From: Thermoplasmata archaeon
Lineage (GTDB): Archaea; Thermoplasmatota; Thermoplasmata; Lutacidiplasmatales; UBA184
Direction: 5' to 3'
DNA length: 64,000 nt
NCBI GenBank assembly: GCA_027365105.1
Contig: DAHXNZ010000004.1
Coordinates: 30,852-94,851 of the forward strand
The position numbers were made by a program, and so were the translations under genes. A model generated the notes under the pieces. That model searched no databases, had not been told where the DNA came from, and worked only from the letters and a program-made list of their open reading frames with translations. Positions 41,312 to 50,108 of this stretch are shown piece after piece; position 1 is the first letter of the stretch, and the number at the start of each line of letters is the position of its first letter.

Positions 41312-42413
41312 TGTGGGTCAGGGCGGTCTCGCTCCGGGGGACCGCGCGGGCACCGGCGGTCCCGTTCATCTGCTCGAACACCTCGACGACCTGGGCGACC
41401 CCCGTCGCGCTCACCGGGTGGCCTTTCGCCTTGAGGCCGCCGGACGGGTTGACCGGGAGCCGTCCCTTCCGGGCCGTCTCCCCCTCCCGCGTCGCGGCAC
41501 CGGCGGCGCCGCGGGGGTAGAATCCGAGATCCTCGAGGGCCAGGAGCTCCGCCAGGGTGAAGCAGTCGTGGACCTCCAGAAAGTCGATCTCCTTCGGGGT
41601 GAGCCCCGCCGCACGGAAGGCGAGCTCCCCGGCCCGCCGGCTGGCCGGCAGCCCCAGGAGATCGGTCCGATCGTGCATGTCGACGATCGATCCGGTCCGG
41701 ACCGAGGCCGCGACGACGAGGGGCGTGGTGGGCGGGCGTCGGAGGAACTCCTTCGCCGCCACGACGACCGCGGAGGCCCCGTCGGAAAACGGGCAGCAGT
41801 CGTAGAGCCGGAACGGGGAGGCGACGATCGGGGAGTTGAGGTAGGTCTCGAGCGAGATCTCCTTCTGGAAGTGGGCGTGGGGATTGAGGGCCGCGTTGGC
41901 GTGGTTCTTGATGGCCACGGCCGCGAGCGTCTCGTCCGGCAGCGGAAAGACGCGTCGGTAGGCGCTGGCCAGGGTCGCATACAGGCCCGGGAAGGTCGCC
42001 CCATTGCGGGCTTCGAACGGGAAGTCCGCCCCGGTCGCGAAGTAGCCGGTCGCGGTGACCGTGTCGAGGTGGGAGAGCTTCTCGGCGCCCACGACCAGGA
42101 CCGCGTCCGCAAAACCGCCGGCGACGTGGACGAACGCCTCGTGCAACCCCGCGCTCGAGGAGCTGCAGGCCGACTCGATCGTGCACGACGGGACCTCCGG
42201 GATCCCCAGGGCGGTATTCAGGAGCGGTCCGAGATGGCCCTGATGCTCGGCCATCCCGAAGGCGTTGGAAACGAACGTATGATCGATGTCCTGGGGGGCC
42301 AGGCCGGCCCGGTCGATGGCCGCCAGGGCGACCCGGGCGGCCGCCTCCCGGGCCGATTCGGCCATCCGTCCGAACCGGTTCGTGGCGGCGCCCACAATCC
42401 AGGTCTCGCGCAT
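41259..42413 (-). CDS. thiolase (SCP2/acetyl-CoA acetyltransferase-like)
   Basis: VPSCTIESACSSSSAGLHEAFVHVAGGFADAVLVVGAEKLS; EVHDCFTLAELLALEDLG; NPSGGLKAKGHPVSATGVAQVVEV; THNVGATGGSCSVHI. Confidence 0.94.
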   Translation of the reverse strand: MRETWIVGAATNRFGRMAESAREAAARVALAAIDRAGLAPQDIDHTFVSNAFGMAEHQGHLGPLLNTALGIPEVPSCTIESACSSSSAGLHEAFVHVAGGFADAVLVVGAEKLSHLDTVTATGYFATGADFPFEARNGATFPGLYATLASAYRRVFPLPDETLAAVAIKNHANAALNPHAHFQKEISLETYLNSPIVASPFRLYDCCPFSDGASAVVVAAKEFLRRPPTTPLVVAASVRTGSIVDMHDRTDLLGLPASRRAGELAFRAAGLTPKEIDFLEVHDCFTLAELLALEDLGFYPRGAAGAATREGETARKGRLPVNPSGGLKAKGHPVSATGVAQVVEVFEQMNGTAGARAVPRSETALTHNVGATGGSCSVHIFRRG

Positions 42414-42451
42414 CGGACCCCTCAGTACCGATACCCCTTCGTGGGCTTAAT

Positions 42452-42784
42452 CTAATCCCCCGGGGGCGTTGTCGGCGCCCGGGCGAGGCCGAGGAGCCCG
42501 GCCAGCCGATCGAACGCCTCCGCGGCCCGCTCGGGGTCCCGCGTCTTGACGAGGAACCGACCCCCCTGGCTGATGGTCACCTCCGGGGGGAGCTGCACGA
42601 TCAGCATCACCCGGGCATCGATGACGGAAAGCCCGGCCCCCTCGAGTCGCTGGCGCACGCCCCGGAGATCCAGCGAAGCCCGGCGCTCCGGAACCGCTTC
42701 GTAGCCCCCGCCATTGGAACAGAGCCGGAGCGTCCGGTAGCGCACGGCGACCGGTGCTCCGGGCCGGGGGTCGGCGCGGGTCAC
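42452..42784 (-). CDS. small hypothetical protein coupled to the ThiI-like gene
   Basis: GTGA overlap with the upstream gene stop (42781-42784); LDLRGVRQRLEGAGLSVIDARVMLIVQLPPEVTISQGGRFLVKTRDPERAAEAFDRL. Confidence 0.6.
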   Translation of the reverse strand: MTRADPRPGAPVAVRYRTLRLCSNGGGYEAVPERRASLDLRGVRQRLEGAGLSVIDARVMLIVQLPPEVTISQGGRFLVKTRDPERAAEAFDRLAGLLGLARAPTTPPGD

Positions 42785-43407
42785 ATCACGATGGCCCGGC
42801 GGACGCAGTCCTCGAGGATCGCATCGGCATCGACCCGGGCCTCCTCTTCGAGGATCGAGAGGAGGCGGGACCGGGTCGCCGGCCGGTCGGGGACGGCCTG
42901 ACAGCAGACCCCCGGCCGGGTCGAGATCGCGTAGGTACCGATCTCCTTCGCGACCGCCTCGATCTCCTGTTTGTCGAGGCCGACCAGGGGCCGGACGATC
43001 GGGAGCTCGACCGCCTGCGTCGCGCTTCGCATGTTGCTGAGCGTCTGGCTCGCCACCTGGCCCAAGGCCTCGCCGGTAATGAGGAACGTCGCGTTCTCCC
43101 GTACGGCGATCCGTTCGGCCGACCGCCACATGAACCGGCGGCAGAGGATGCAGCCCACATGGCGGTCGGTGGACCGCATCAGGGTCACTTGGGTCGAGCC
43201 ATGAGGGACCACATAGAGCGGGATCGGTTGCCGGAACCTCTCCCGCAGGATCGTCAGATGGTCGAGGACCTTCTCGAGGGGGGAGTCGTCGGTGAAGGGG
43301 CGGTTGTCCATGTGGACCGCCACCGCCTCGTGCCCCTGCCGCAGGAGGTAGTAGAGGGCGACCGGTGAGTCGATCCCCCCGCTCATCAGCATGACGCCCC
43401 GGCCCAT
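42781..43407 (-). CDS. ThiI C-terminal-like PP-loop sulfurtransferase
   Basis: VMLMSGGIDSPVALYYLLRQGHEAVAVHMDNRPF (PP-loop); CILCRRFMWRSAERIA; ITGEALGQVASQTLSNM; PGVCCQAVPDRPATRS. Confidence 0.88.
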   Translation of the reverse strand: MGRGVMLMSGGIDSPVALYYLLRQGHEAVAVHMDNRPFTDDSPLEKVLDHLTILRERFRQPIPLYVVPHGSTQVTLMRSTDRHVGCILCRRFMWRSAERIAVRENATFLITGEALGQVASQTLSNMRSATQAVELPIVRPLVGLDKQEIEAVAKEIGTYAISTRPGVCCQAVPDRPATRSRLLSILEEEARVDADAILEDCVRRAIVM

Positions 43408-43758
43408 ACGCCCGGACAGCCGGGGCCGAGTAATTAGCAGTATCGTCCACGACCGGGACCCGATCTGGGGCGGCCGGCCCGACCCGACGCCGGGTGCGGC
43501 GCCCCCAAACTCCCCCGGACACGGGGGGGCGGGGCCGGGATCCATCGGACTGACCCGGACGCGGTGCCCGCCCCTCGAGGCCCGGCCCCGGCAGGGGAGA
43601 GACATCGGAAGGGTCCGCGCGCCTCCCTCCGGGCCGATCGGCCCGCCCGGGCCCCTGCGGGTCGCGGCCGGAGGGCCGCGGTCGCCCCGCACGGAGGCCG
43701 GCCCCGCCGGATGCCGAGGACTCCCGGCGGTTAAATAGCCCCCTCGGGTGGCCGCAGC

Positions 43759-44580
43759 GTGGCCGCCTCTCCCGGGTTCCAGTTGGCCGCGCGCGAGGCC
43801 GGAACCGGCCCCGCCGTGCTCCTCCTCCATGGAGCCTTCATGGACCAGACCTTGTGGGATCCGGTCCTCCCCGGCCTCGCCGCGAGGTTCCATGCGATCG
43901 CCCCCGACCTGCGCGGTCATGGCGCCTCGGCCGCTCCCCCGGGGTCGACGTTCAGCTTCTCCGAGTTCGAAGGGGATCTCGTCGAGCTCCTCGACCGTGG
44001 CCACCATGCCCGGGTCCATGTGGTCGGGTTCAGCGCGGGAGCCTTCCTCGCCCTGGCCCTGGCCCTCCATCGACCCGACCGGGTCCGCAGTTTGGCCCTC
44101 GTGTCGGGAGCCGCCCATGCCGGCCCACAGATGCGCAATGTGACGGAGGAGTGGCGGCGGGTCCGCGAAGAGCAGGGCCTCGATGCGTTCGTGCTCCGGC
44201 TCGTCAAGGACGTCTACTTCGCCGACTATACCGACGAGCACCTGGAGGTCGTCGATCTGGTCCGGACCCGCCTGGCATCGGTCCCCTTCCACGGGCCCCA
44301 GCGTTGGATGCAGACCGCCCTGGGGTTCGACGGCCGCGGGCAGATCGGGGCGATCCGCCGGCCCACCTGGATCGCTCATGGCATGAACGACGTCGTGATG
44401 GATGCCTCCCAGGCGCGGTACCTCCGGCAGTCGATCCCGGGCTCCGAGCTCCGGCTCTTCCCCCGCACCGGGCACATGGTGCCGGTCGAGCGGACCTTGC
44501 CGTTCACGGACGGACTTCTCGACTTCCTGACCCGCGTCGAGGCCGGCCCTCCCGGGGCGCCCATCGACGCTGTTAAGTGA
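43759..44580 (+). CDS. alpha/beta hydrolase
   Basis: VLLLHGAFMDQTLWDPV; LRGHGAS; VVGFSAGAFLALALALHRPDRVRSLALVS; RTGHMVPVE. Confidence 0.92.
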   Translation: MAASPGFQLAAREAGTGPAVLLLHGAFMDQTLWDPVLPGLAARFHAIAPDLRGHGASAAPPGSTFSFSEFEGDLVELLDRGHHARVHVVGFSAGAFLALALALHRPDRVRSLALVSGAAHAGPQMRNVTEEWRRVREEQGLDAFVLRLVKDVYFADYTDEHLEVVDLVRTRLASVPFHGPQRWMQTALGFDGRGQIGAIRRPTWIAHGMNDVVMDASQARYLRQSIPGSELRLFPRTGHMVPVERTLPFTDGLLDFLTRVEAGPPGAPIDAVK

Positions 44581-44589
44581 GCCCACGAC

Positions 44590-44784
44590 ATGGATTCGGG
44601 GATGATCCAGTCGCCTCCCGATCCGACGGCCGAACTCGAGCGCAGAGTCCGCGCCCTCGAGGGCGCAGTGCGGTCGCTCCAGGCGAGGGTGGTGGCGATG
44701 GAGACCCAACTCGGCGTACGGCGAGACCGCCCGGACGACCAGGCGACCGTCGTCCAAAAGGTCAGCTACGACTGGCAGAAATGA
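44590..44784 (+). CDS. small coiled-coil protein
   Basis: AELERRVRALEGAVRSLQARVVAMETQL; overlaps the NUDIX gene start (ATGA). Confidence 0.6.
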   Translation: MDSGMIQSPPDPTAELERRVRALEGAVRSLQARVVAMETQLGVRRDRPDDQATVVQKVSYDWQK

Positions 44785-45422
44785 TTCCGGCGGAGCCGGC
44801 GGCGACGGCCGGGTCGTCCCTGGAACCGTGGCTCGCCCGGTGGAGCCTGTTGCCGCCCCCGCGCGATCGCGCGGGCGCGGCCGTGCTGATCGTCCTGCGG
44901 GAGGCCCCGGACGGTCCTGAGGTGCTCCTGATCGAGCGGGCCATTCGGCCCGGTGGATCGGGTTCCGGCCAGGTCGGCTTCCCGGGCGGCCACGTCGAGC
45001 CGGAGGACGCCACCCTCCGGACTACCGCCCTCCGGGAGTGCGAGGAGGAGGTGGGACTTTCGGCGGCCCACTTCCAGGAGATGCCCCGGTACGTGGGCAC
45101 CCGCTACGCCAGTGCCTTCGGTCTCCAGGTGGCGATCTTCGCGGCGCCGCTGGCCCCCTACGCACCGGCCCCGCTCCCTCGGGATCTCCGGGAGGTCGCT
45201 GCGACCTTCTGGCTTCCCCGGTCGGCGCTCTCGATCACCCGGATGGAGCCGCGGGCCACCCTCTTCGGCCGGTACCCGATGCCCTCGGCTGTCCACGAGG
45301 GGCACGTGGTCTGGGGGTTCACCCGTCGGGTGCTCCGGGAATTTTTCGGCCTCCCCCGCGAGCCCCTCTACGATCCCCGTCAGCCCCCCGAGCACGGGAT
45401 CGACACCGAACGGCACCGCTGA
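44781..45422 (+). CDS. NUDIX hydrolase (CoA pyrophosphatase-like)
   Basis: GSGQVGFPGGHVEPEDATLRTTALRECEEEVGL (Nudix box with upstream UPF0035-like residues). Confidence 0.9.
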   Translation: MIPAEPAATAGSSLEPWLARWSLLPPPRDRAGAAVLIVLREAPDGPEVLLIERAIRPGGSGSGQVGFPGGHVEPEDATLRTTALRECEEEVGLSAAHFQEMPRYVGTRYASAFGLQVAIFAAPLAPYAPAPLPRDLREVAATFWLPRSALSITRMEPRATLFGRYPMPSAVHEGHVVWGFTRRVLREFFGLPREPLYDPRQPPEHGIDTERHR

Positions 45423-45457
45423 CCCACGAGAACGGGTCGGGCGGGCCGACCATAGGC

Positions 45458-45480
45458 ATTTAAATATGGGTTTAAATACC
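45458..45480 (+). promoter_or_regulatory. tandem TATA elements upstream of tbp
   Basis: ATTTAAATATGGGTTTAAATACC: two TTTAAATA boxes 12 nt apart, 18-40 nt upstream of the ATG at 45498. Confidence 0.65.
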
Positions 45481-45497
45481 CAGGTAGGGGACTGAGG

Positions 45498-46046
45498 ATG
45501 GTGAAGATCCGCATCGAAAACGTGGTGGCGTCGACTTCGCTGGGCGACGAGCTCGACCTCCAGTCGATTGCGCTCAATCTGGACGGGGCCGAATACGAAC
45601 CGGAACAGTTCCCCGGGCTGATCTACCGGCTCAAGGTTCCCCGGACGGCCATCCTGCTCTTCCGGTCCGGCAAGGTCGTCTGCACGGGCGCGAAGAGCAT
45701 GAAGGAGGTCGAGGATTCGATCCACACGGTCGCCCAGCAGATTAAGAAGGGCGGCCAGAAGATCAACCTCCACCCCAAGATCGAGGTCCAGAACATCGTG
45801 GCGAGTTCCGACCTCGAGAGCGAGATCAACCTGAATGCCATCGCGGTCACCTTGGGCCTCGACCGGGTCGAGTACGAGCCCGAGCAGTTCCCGGGCCTGG
45901 TCTGCCGGATCCCCGACCCCCGGGTCGTCGTCCTCCTGTTCGGCAGCGGCAAGCTGGTCTGTACGGGGGCGCGCAAACCGTCGGACGTCGAGCTCGCCGT
46001 CAAGAAGATCACGAAGGAGCTCCAGGGCGCCGGCCTGCTCCGCTAG
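45498..46046 (+). CDS. tbp: TATA-box-binding protein
   Basis: Two direct repeats: IENVVASTSLGDELDLQSIALNLDGAEYEPEQFPGLIYRLKVPRTAILLFRSGKVVCTGAKS and VQNIVASSDLESEINLNAIAVTLGLDRVEYEPEQFPGLVCRI. Confidence 0.98.
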   Translation: MVKIRIENVVASTSLGDELDLQSIALNLDGAEYEPEQFPGLIYRLKVPRTAILLFRSGKVVCTGAKSMKEVEDSIHTVAQQIKKGGQKINLHPKIEVQNIVASSDLESEINLNAIAVTLGLDRVEYEPEQFPGLVCRIPDPRVVVLLFGSGKLVCTGARKPSDVELAVKKITKELQGAGLLR

Positions 46047-46053
46047 GGGGTCC

Positions 46054-46926
46054 GTGCCGGGCGGCGACGACCTCCCCGTCGTGGACCACCATTGCCACCT
46101 CTCGCCGAACGGCGAGGGAATCCGGGCGGCGGCCCGGTTCCGGCTGGCCGGAGGCACCCACCTCTTCCTCTGCACCCAGAACTACGACCCCGAGCCGCCC
46201 CGCACCCTGGCCGGCTACGCCGCCCAGTTCGAGACCACCCTCGACCTCGCCCGCCGGGTCCGGGTCGAGACCGGCGTGGTCGTCTACCCGGTCCTGGCCC
46301 CCTACCCGATTGATCTCGCGACCGTCGCCTCGCCCCTCGGGCTCACCGGGGCCCTCGATCTCCACTGCCGGGCGCTCGACCTGGCCGGGGCGTTGGTCCG
46401 GGAGCACCGGGCGGTCGCCCTCGGCGAGGTGGGCTGGGCCCACTTTCCGATCGACCCCGAGGTCGACGCCCGGATCCAGACGGCGTTCGACCACGCCCTC
46501 GGCGTCGCCCGGGACGTCGGCTGTCCGGCGGTGGTCCACGGACCGGACCTCGATCCGGCCGGCTTCTCGGCCCTCGCCGAGCGGGCCCGACTCGCCGGCC
46601 TTCCGGAACGCCGGGTCATCAAGCACTACACCCGGGCGCGATGGCCGGAGGCGGATCGGCACGGGATCCCGCCCTCCTATCTGGCCCGGTCGGACACGGT
46701 GCGGGCCGTGCTGATGGATCCGGGGCCCTGGTTCCTGGAAACCGACTTCCTGGACGATCCCCGGCGGCCCGGTGCGGTGCTGGACCTGACCACCGTCCCC
46801 CGCCGGGCCCAGCGGATCCGGGACCACCGGCCGGAGGTCGCCGACCGGCTCTGGATCCCATTCGCCGAGTCGGTCGAGAAGGTCTACGGCCGGCGGCCTT
46901 CGGCCCAGGAGGCGACCGCGCCGTGA
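46054..46926 (+). CDS. TatD-related metal-dependent hydrolase
   Basis: VVDHHCHLSPNGEGIRAAARF; ALGEVGWAHFPIDPEVDARIQTAFDHALGVARDVGCPAVVHGP; FLETDFLDDP. Confidence 0.85.
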   Translation: MPGGDDLPVVDHHCHLSPNGEGIRAAARFRLAGGTHLFLCTQNYDPEPPRTLAGYAAQFETTLDLARRVRVETGVVVYPVLAPYPIDLATVASPLGLTGALDLHCRALDLAGALVREHRAVALGEVGWAHFPIDPEVDARIQTAFDHALGVARDVGCPAVVHGPDLDPAGFSALAERARLAGLPERRVIKHYTRARWPEADRHGIPPSYLARSDTVRAVLMDPGPWFLETDFLDDPRRPGAVLDLTTVPRRAQRIRDHRPEVADRLWIPFAESVEKVYGRRPSAQEATAP

Positions 46927-47534
46927 AGCCCCGGGGCCTCCTGGTCGCCCTGGAGGGGATCGACGGGAGCGGGAAGTCGACCCTCGCCCGGCGGCTCGCG
47001 ATCCGGCTGCGGCGCCGGGGGTACTCGGTCCGGCTGCGCCGGGAACCCACCGATCCCGACCTGGGCCGGTGCGCGCAGACGGCCGGGACCACCGATCCCT
47101 GGTCCGGTGCGGTCTACTTTACCGCCGACCGGTTCCGGGCCCGGCCGGGGCTTCTCGCCGACCTCCGCCGGTACGATGTGGTGATTTCGGATCGGTCCTT
47201 CTACTCGACCCTGGCCTACCAGGGCCGTCATCTCGCGGCGGCCCAGCGCCGCCGCCTCCTCCGGTGGACCGCTCGAGTGACCCATCGACCGGAGCTGGTC
47301 CTGTGGATCCGGCTCTCGGCCGAACAGGCGATGGGCCGAATCGCCGCGCGTTCCACGCCGCGGGCTCCGCTCGAAACCGAGCGGCGGCTCCGGGGCGTCG
47401 ATCGGGCCTACCGCCGGCTGGCCCGCCGGTACCGGTTCGTCCCGCTGGACGGGACCCGCCCGCCGTCGGAGATGGCGCGCGCCTCGGTCGAGGCCGTCGC
47501 CCGGCGGCTCGGCCGGCCGCGGGGCCGAACCTGA
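46923..47534 (+). CDS. tmk: thymidylate kinase
   Basis: LLVALEGIDGSGKSTLARRL; RREPTDPDLG; FTADRFRARPGL; VISDRSFYSTLAYQG. Confidence 0.92.
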   Translation: MKPRGLLVALEGIDGSGKSTLARRLAIRLRRRGYSVRLRREPTDPDLGRCAQTAGTTDPWSGAVYFTADRFRARPGLLADLRRYDVVISDRSFYSTLAYQGRHLAAAQRRRLLRWTARVTHRPELVLWIRLSAEQAMGRIAARSTPRAPLETERRLRGVDRAYRRLARRYRFVPLDGTRPPSEMARASVEAVARRLGRPRGRT

Positions 47535-47563
47535 TAACCCGGGGGCGGTTGGGAGCCGGGAAC

Positions 47564-48715
47564 GTGGCGCGGATCCTCCTGCACGAAGAGACGCTCGATC
47601 CCGCGTTCGTTCCCCCGCGGCTGCCCCACCGGGAGGAGGAGCGGACCCGGCTCTTCCAGCGGTACCGCGACTCGCTCGAGCACGGAGTTCCCCACCACCA
47701 TCTCGTCACGGGCCGGATCGGGAGCGGCAAGACCGCCCTTGCGAAGCGGGTCGGCGCCGACTTGGAGCGGGCGGGTCGCCTCGGTGACGCGCCGTGCCGG
47801 GTCGTCTACGTGAACTGCTGGCGTCGGGCGAGCGACCGGACCGTGCTGCTCGACCTGGTCCACCATCTCGACATCGAGCTCCCGGACCGGGGGTACAGCC
47901 TTGCCGAGATGCTCGACATCTTCGAGCAGGGGCTCCGCCGTCGACCGCACCACTGGGTCGTCATCCTCGACGAGGCGTCGGCGCTGCTCCGACAGGAGAC
48001 GAAACTGATCTACCTCCTCTCCCGCTCGCGCGAAGTCGGACTCGGGTCGATCTCGCTCCTCCTGGTGACCCCCGAGGACATCCTGCCGTTCCTCGACGCG
48101 CCGAGCCGGTCCAGCTTCGGCATCACCCATCGGCTCGAGCTCGCGCCCTACGGCGCCGCCGATCTCACGGACATCCTGGCCGCCCGGGCCGAACTGGCCC
48201 TGCGGCCGGGCGCCTACACCACCGAGACCCTCGGGCAGATCGCTCGCATCGCCGCACCCAACGGGGACGCCCGCTTCGCGCTCGAGCTGCTCACGAATGC
48301 TGCGCAGGCCGCCGAAGCGGCCGGAGCCTCGTCGATCACTTCCGATCATGTCCGGGCGGCCAAAGGTTCGATCTATCCGACGGTCACCGAGAGCCATCTG
48401 GAGGGCCTCAGCACCACGGGGCTCCTCGTTCTGCTGGCGCTCGCCCGGCGGCTCCGGGGAGGGACCCTGACCCTGACGAGCCGTCTCCTCCGGGAGTCCT
48501 ACGGTGAGTTGGCGACGGAGTTCGGCATCGCACCGGTGAGCCGGACGACCTTCTGGCGGGTCCTCCGGGAGCTCGACCAGCTCGGGGTGATCGGCCTCAC
48601 CACCACCGGGTCGGGGGAGTCGGCGTCGGTCACGATGGACGAGATGCCGGCGAGCTTCCTGACCACCCTTATCGAGGAGCGGCTCGCCCGGGACCCTCGG
48701 GTGCCCAAACGCTAA
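47564..48715 (+). CDS. Orc1/Cdc6 family replication initiator
   Basis: HHLVTGRIGSGKTALAKRV (Walker A); WVVILDEASALL (Walker B); C-terminal winged-helix-like region. Confidence 0.88.
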   Translation: MARILLHEETLDPAFVPPRLPHREEERTRLFQRYRDSLEHGVPHHHLVTGRIGSGKTALAKRVGADLERAGRLGDAPCRVVYVNCWRRASDRTVLLDLVHHLDIELPDRGYSLAEMLDIFEQGLRRRPHHWVVILDEASALLRQETKLIYLLSRSREVGLGSISLLLVTPEDILPFLDAPSRSSFGITHRLELAPYGAADLTDILAARAELALRPGAYTTETLGQIARIAAPNGDARFALELLTNAAQAAEAAGASSITSDHVRAAKGSIYPTVTESHLEGLSTTGLLVLLALARRLRGGTLTLTSRLLRESYGELATEFGIAPVSRTTFWRVLRELDQLGVIGLTTTGSGESASVTMDEMPASFLTTLIEERLARDPRVPKR

Positions 48716-48739
48716 AGAGGGGGGGCCTCTCGGCCGACC

Positions 48740-49657
48740 GTGTCGGCCGGATCGGGCGTGGTGGATCCGCCTCAGGCCTCGCTGGGTCGGCTCCCGATGT
48801 GGATCCGGACCGGGCTGCCCCGCGGCGACTACGCGTCGGTCGACGCGCTGCTCGGCGAGTTGCGGCTCTCGACGGTCTGCCGCGAGGCCCGCTGCCCGAA
48901 CCGTTCGGAGTGCTGGTCGGCCGGCACGGCCACCCTGATGCTCCTCGGCGCCCAGTGTACGCGGCGCTGCCGGTTCTGCGCGGTGGAGACCCGCTCGCCC
49001 CACGGCGCCGTCGACCGGGACGAACCGTCCCGGGTCGCCGAGGCGGTCGCCCGGTGGGGGCTCGCCTATGTGGTCCTGACCCAGGTCTGCCGGGACGACC
49101 TGGACGACGGCGGCGCGGCGATCCTCGCGGAGACCGTCCGGGCCATCCACGACCGCGCGCCGTCGACCCGGGTCGAGCTGCTCGTCGGTGACCTGGGCGG
49201 GCGGGAGGCGTCGCTCGCGACGGTACTCGAGGCCCGGCCGCAGGTGCTGGCCCACAATGTGGAAACGGTGCGCCGCCTTTCCGGGACGATCCGGGACCGG
49301 CGGGCGGGCTACGATCGGTCGCTGGAACTGCTCCGCCGCGCCCGACAGCAGGGCGACGGGTCGCTGGTCACCAAAAGCTCGATCATGCTGGGGCTCGGCG
49401 AGACCGAAGCGGAGGTCACCGAGACGCTCGCCGATCTCCGGTCGGCGGATGTGGACCTGGTGACCTTCGGGCAGTACCTGAGACCTTCGTCGGACCATCT
49501 GCCGGTCGACCGATTCGTCCCTCCCGCGGAGTTCGACGTGTGGGCCGAGCGGGCCCGGGCCCTCGGCTTTGCCGGGGTGGCCTCCGGCCCGATGGTCCGC
49601 AGTTCCTATCACGCCGACGAGCTGTTCCGTCGGGCCCGCCGGCGACGCGAGGAGTAA
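48740..49657 (+). CDS. lipA: lipoyl synthase
   Basis: VCREARCPNRSECW (CX4CX5C) and GAQCTRRCRFCAVET (CX3CX2C radical SAM); VLTQVCRDDLDDGGA; KSSIMLGLGETEAEV; GPMVRSSYHADE. Confidence 0.95.
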   Translation: MSAGSGVVDPPQASLGRLPMWIRTGLPRGDYASVDALLGELRLSTVCREARCPNRSECWSAGTATLMLLGAQCTRRCRFCAVETRSPHGAVDRDEPSRVAEAVARWGLAYVVLTQVCRDDLDDGGAAILAETVRAIHDRAPSTRVELLVGDLGGREASLATVLEARPQVLAHNVETVRRLSGTIRDRRAGYDRSLELLRRARQQGDGSLVTKSSIMLGLGETEAEVTETLADLRSADVDLVTFGQYLRPSSDHLPVDRFVPPAEFDVWAERARALGFAGVASGPMVRSSYHADELFRRARRRREE

Positions 49658-49660
49658 CGC

Positions 49661-50029
49661 ATGGCGAAGAAGGTCCGTAAGCGCCCGGAGGAAGACGAGC
49701 CGTCGAAGATCTTCGAGTTCCCGGTCTTCGACGATGTCGGGTTCGTGACCCACGAGTTCGAGCTGACCTCTGCGACCGCCCTCGGCGGACTCTTCGCGCT
49801 GGTCGAAGGGCTGATCTCGTGGGCCTTCAGCGTCGCGGGCCTTCCGTGGTACGCGGCCGCCATCGTGGCGCCCGCCCTCATCATCGCTTCCCCCTTCGTG
49901 ATTCTCCGGATCCGGTACCAGGCCCGGGACTATACCAAGGGCGACTGGGCCGGGATCATCATGATCCAGCTCTTCGGGTGGCTCGCGCTCTGGTTCCTCT
50001 TCCTGAACCTCTCGCCCCACGCATTCTAA
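49661..50029 (+). CDS. small membrane protein
   Basis: Two or three hydrophobic segments; 4 nt after the lipA stop. Confidence 0.75.
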   Translation: MAKKVRKRPEEDEPSKIFEFPVFDDVGFVTHEFELTSATALGGLFALVEGLISWAFSVAGLPWYAAAIVAPALIIASPFVILRIRYQARDYTKGDWAGIIMIQLFGWLALWFLFLNLSPHAF

Positions 50030-50108
50030 ACCCGAGGCCGTCCCGAACCCGGTCTCGGGGGCCGGCCGGCGGAGATCCGGCGGCCCCCGATCGCGCCGAG
50101 GACGGCGG

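Noticed and set aside
47408-50020. 870-aa minus-strand ORF
   Set aside because: Antisense to orc1/cdc6 and lipA; biased composition.
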